From an uncultured Paraprevotella sp. (GTDB lineage Bacteria > Bacteroidota > Bacteroidia > Bacteroidales > Bacteroidaceae), in contig URDY01000033.1 in the NCBI GenBank assembly GCA_900546665.1, forward strand, positions 1 to 27,057: DNA of 27,057 nucleotides, in the 5' to 3' direction. The notes beneath the pieces were generated by a model that ran no database searches, had not been told where the DNA came from, and saw nothing but the letters and a program-made list of their open reading frames with translations. Numbering within the stretch: position 1 is the stretch's first letter; every line of letters starts with the position of its first letter. Shown piece by piece: positions 24,868 to 27,057 of the stretch. Made by a program: the position numbers and the translations under genes.

Positions 24868-26718
24868 ATGAGAACATTTACTTCAATTAAAAATTATGTC
24901 TTGGCGGTTCTGATGTTATGGGCCGGTCAGACAATGGCACAAACTAATTTGTTGCAGAATGAAAGTTTTGAGGATTGGGCCGATGGTAAACCTGTGCATT
25001 GGGTGTCAATAACTTCTGCAAGTAATGCTACGCTGGAACAGTCTTCAGATGCCCGCACGGGGGTATCATCTGTACTTGTAAAAGGTGCATCTGGAAACAA
25101 ACGTCTGGCTTCGGAAGAAATTACGCTGAAAGCCGGTACTTATGTGTTGTCTGCTTATGTGAAGGCTGCTACAGAAGAAGCCGCAACAATCACATTGGGT
25201 TATGTGCCCGTTGTGGATGGTAAGGTCGGAACTTACGTTTACGGTGAATATTTGAATGGTGCGACAAATGCAGATTGGCAACAGTGGACTTTCCAGTTTA
25301 CTCTTGATGAACAGACTCAGGTTAATCTGTTGGTGATGAATTCCAAGAACCCGGGTAAGGATGTGTTGGTAGACGATATCTCACTGACTACTGAAGATGG
25401 CGGAATTGCAGGAGGTGAAGATCCTGGTACTCCTTCTGTAGTTGTAGATGATGAAGTCGTATTCCCTTCAGTATCAGTAGGTGAAACTTCTACAACTGTG
25501 CTTAAGGTTGCTGGCGCAAATCTGACTTCAGATTTGACTGTCAGTGTGGCAGGAGAGGGCTTCTCTTGCAGTCAGTCTACAATAGGTAAGGATGAGGCTG
25601 CACAGACTGAGCTTAATCTGGCATTTGTATCTCAGGCAGAAGGCGAATTTACCGGTACGTTGACTATTTCCGGTGGAGGATTGGAAACTGATAAGGTCGT
25701 TGCTTTAAAAGCCACTTGTGCGAACATTACTAATGATGGAACAAAAGAGCATCCTTATAATATAACAGAAGTGATTGCATTGAATAATCCGGGAACTACA
25801 GCTTGGGTTAAAGGTTATATTGTAGGTTCTGTTAATGGTAAGAATATATCAGATGCTGTGTTTGGCGTAGAAAATGCTTCTAATACCAATCTTTTGATGG
25901 CGGCTTCTGTGGATGAAACGGATGTGGCGAAATGTGTGCCTGTACAGTTACCTTCAGGATCTATCCGTGAAAACTTGAGCCTTCAGACGAATCCTGAGAA
26001 TATTGGAAAGGAACTGATGATTAATGCTTCAATGGTTGCTTATTTCGGTGTTCCTGGATTGAAAGAGCCGTCAGAATATGTATTGGACGGTGAAGAACCG
26101 GCACCGGTAGAAAAGACAACTTACAAGAAGGCAACCTCTATTGAAAGCGGCAAGACTTATATCTTGGCGGCTGAAGTTGATGGTGAATTCAAGGTTGCTC
26201 AGAATCTGAGTGGTAATTATGGTTATCTGAATGTGGTATCAGCTAAAGCTGAAAATGAGCAGATTGAGCTGACTTCTGACAATAATGGGTTTGTCTTTAC
26301 TGAGACTGATGGTGGCTACACTATTGTAGACATGCAGAATAAGTATGTATATATGACAGGTAATTATAATAGTTTTAATGTGTCTGCAGAACCTCAGGAT
26401 GGTATGGTTTGGACAGTTGAAGCAAATGCAGATGGAACCTTTAAGATTACCAATGTTAATACAAGTAAGTATATCCAGTACTCTGTAAAATTCACTAGTT
26501 ATGGATCTTATGCAGACGAACAGGGAGTCATGCCGCAATTGTATGTGAAAGTTGAAGAAGGTGGTGATGCCATTTCAGAAATTATGCCGAATGTAGAAGA
26601 TGGAGCTATTGAGGTTTATACTATCAACGGTGTAAAAGTCGGAACTTCTCTTGAAGGTTTGAAAGACGGTATTTATATTGTCAAGCAAGGTAATGTGGTA
26701 AAGAAGATCATTAAGTAA
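24868..26718 (+). CDS. Secreted multidomain protein (CBM-like, Ig-like, DUF6359-like, ricin-like, sorting tail)
   Basis: 616 residues with a signal peptide (1-24, ending TMAQ). Residues about 26-175 look like a carbohydrate-binding jelly roll (NLLQNESFEDW, ending VLVDDISL), as in CBM4/9-type modules. About 190-285 is an Ig-like beta domain. About 293-408 fits DUF6359, an OB-like domain, with EHPYNITEVIALNN, WVKGYIVG and AYFGVPGLKEP. About 420-560 is beta-rich and recalls a ricin-type lectin. About 575-616 is a sorting-tail-like module (VYTINGVKVG, GIYIVK, KKIIK). No catalytic domain is evident, so it is probably a surface or exported binding protein. It is monocistronic: own promoter, strong terminator. 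The order of domains is clear; individual names are moderate-confidence calls. Confidence 0.75.
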   Translation: MRTFTSIKNYVLAVLMLWAGQTMAQTNLLQNESFEDWADGKPVHWVSITSASNATLEQSSDARTGVSSVLVKGASGNKRLASEEITLKAGTYVLSAYVKAATEEAATITLGYVPVVDGKVGTYVYGEYLNGATNADWQQWTFQFTLDEQTQVNLLVMNSKNPGKDVLVDDISLTTEDGGIAGGEDPGTPSVVVDDEVVFPSVSVGETSTTVLKVAGANLTSDLTVSVAGEGFSCSQSTIGKDEAAQTELNLAFVSQAEGEFTGTLTISGGGLETDKVVALKATCANITNDGTKEHPYNITEVIALNNPGTTAWVKGYIVGSVNGKNISDAVFGVENASNTNLLMAASVDETDVAKCVPVQLPSGSIRENLSLQTNPENIGKELMINASMVAYFGVPGLKEPSEYVLDGEEPAPVEKTTYKKATSIESGKTYILAAEVDGEFKVAQNLSGNYGYLNVVSAKAENEQIELTSDNNGFVFTETDGGYTIVDMQNKYVYMTGNYNSFNVSAEPQDGMVWTVEANADGTFKITNVNTSKYIQYSVKFTSYGSYADEQGVMPQLYVKVEEGGDAISEIMPNVEDGAIEVYTINGVKVGTSLEGLKDGIYIVKQGNVVKKIIK

Positions 26719-26742
26719 TAATATTATTGATTGAATAGTTAG

Positions 26743-26772
26743 AGGTGCATCCCGACGGGGTGCACCTTTTTT
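26743..26772 (+). terminator. Strong intrinsic terminator
   Basis: AGGTGCA-T-CCC (26743-26753) pairs with GGGG-TGCACCT (26757-26767) around the loop GAC: ten Watson-Crick pairs and one G-U wobble. A T-run (TTTTT) follows at once. It is 25 bp after the stop of the 616-residue protein gene and ends its transcript. Confidence 0.92.
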
Positions 26773-27057
26773 GTTCCTATATATAGTGTTGCCGTTATAT
26801 CCTTCACCCCTTCACCTTACAGTATAACATATTGATATATTTTGTTTTAACGGTGAATGATCATCCTTCACCTGCACTTTTACCCTCCTTCACCTTTCTT
26901 GGCCGTGCATGCCGTACCATATAAATCTTAAAGGCTGCTGAAATACACCAAAGTATACTTTTCTTCCTCTTGAAATATTCCATTCCACTCCTTCCTGTCT
27001 GCTTTTTTCTTTCAGATACCCGTGCCCTTTATGAATCCCCCTGCAGGGAAAACAGTT
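26773..27057. other. Gene-free right end with repeat cluster
   Basis: I see no convincing coding frame on either strand in these 285 bases, no tRNA and no insertion sequence end. The sequence is AT-rich to 26850 and pyrimidine-rich on the plus strand afterwards. The only clear structure is the CCTTCACC repeat set at 26801-26894. A gene may begin beyond the window. Confidence 0.6.
26801..26894. repeat. Four direct copies of CCTTCACC with one inverted half-copy
   Basis: The 8-mer CCTTCACC occurs at 26801-26808, 26809-26816 (head to tail), 26865-26872 and 26887-26894. GGTGAA (26852-26857) is an inverted partial copy facing the third repeat, with a TGATCA palindrome between them. Read on the minus strand the unit is GGTGAAGG. 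Spacing is irregular, so this is more like a set of protein-binding sites or decayed iterons than a simple tandem repeat. Confidence 0.75.

Overview
The window is chromosomal DNA of a Bacteroidota, most likely a gut Bacteroides/Phocaeicola-type species. Four things support this: LpxC fused to FabZ in one polypeptide, promoter elements of the Bacteroides form (TTTG about 20 bp before TAnnTTTG), no Shine-Dalgarno sites, and secreted proteins ending in a sorting-tail-like module. No rRNA, tRNA, insertion sequence, phage gene or CRISPR array was seen. Most of the window is conserved core metabolism; the two ends are accessory secreted-protein genes.

Layout: (1) Bases 1-3931, minus strand: a putative glycan-degradation operon with its own promoter. 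It encodes a GH43-like protein, a large multidomain GH128-like protein and the start of a lipoprotein cut by the window edge. (2) 4018-13278, minus strand: a tightly packed run read lpxD, lpxC/fabZ, lpxA, a pRiA4b ORF-3-like protein, miaA, a class A penicillin-binding protein and a PIF1-like helicase with TPRs. The first genes supply the early steps of lipid A synthesis, and FabZ ties them to fatty acid elongation. The PBP adds peptidoglycan synthesis, so the unit is mainly envelope biogenesis. (3) 13523-16865, minus strand: purM, then a strong hairpin, then prfA and pyrF. (4) 16946-23063, minus strand: phoH, purC, menG, aroE, an alpha/beta hydrolase, a TPM-domain protein and lemA, with short gaps that suggest one or two operons. 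(5) At about 23.1 kb the strand switches at a divergent promoter region. Three plus-strand genes follow: a DUF5715/M15-like envelope protein, a small Spy-like secreted protein and a 616-residue secreted multidomain protein. Each of the last two has a clear intrinsic terminator after it. (6) 26773-27057 has no gene but carries four copies of an 8-bp repeat.

The least ordinary items are the domain architecture of the GH128-like protein (betagamma-crystallin-like motif, glycosidase core, two H-type-lectin-like repeats, sorting-like tail), the CCTTCACC repeat cluster at the right edge, and a small coding-like remnant between purM and prfA. I see no defence system, biosynthetic cluster or mobile element, and I do not claim a wholly new system here.
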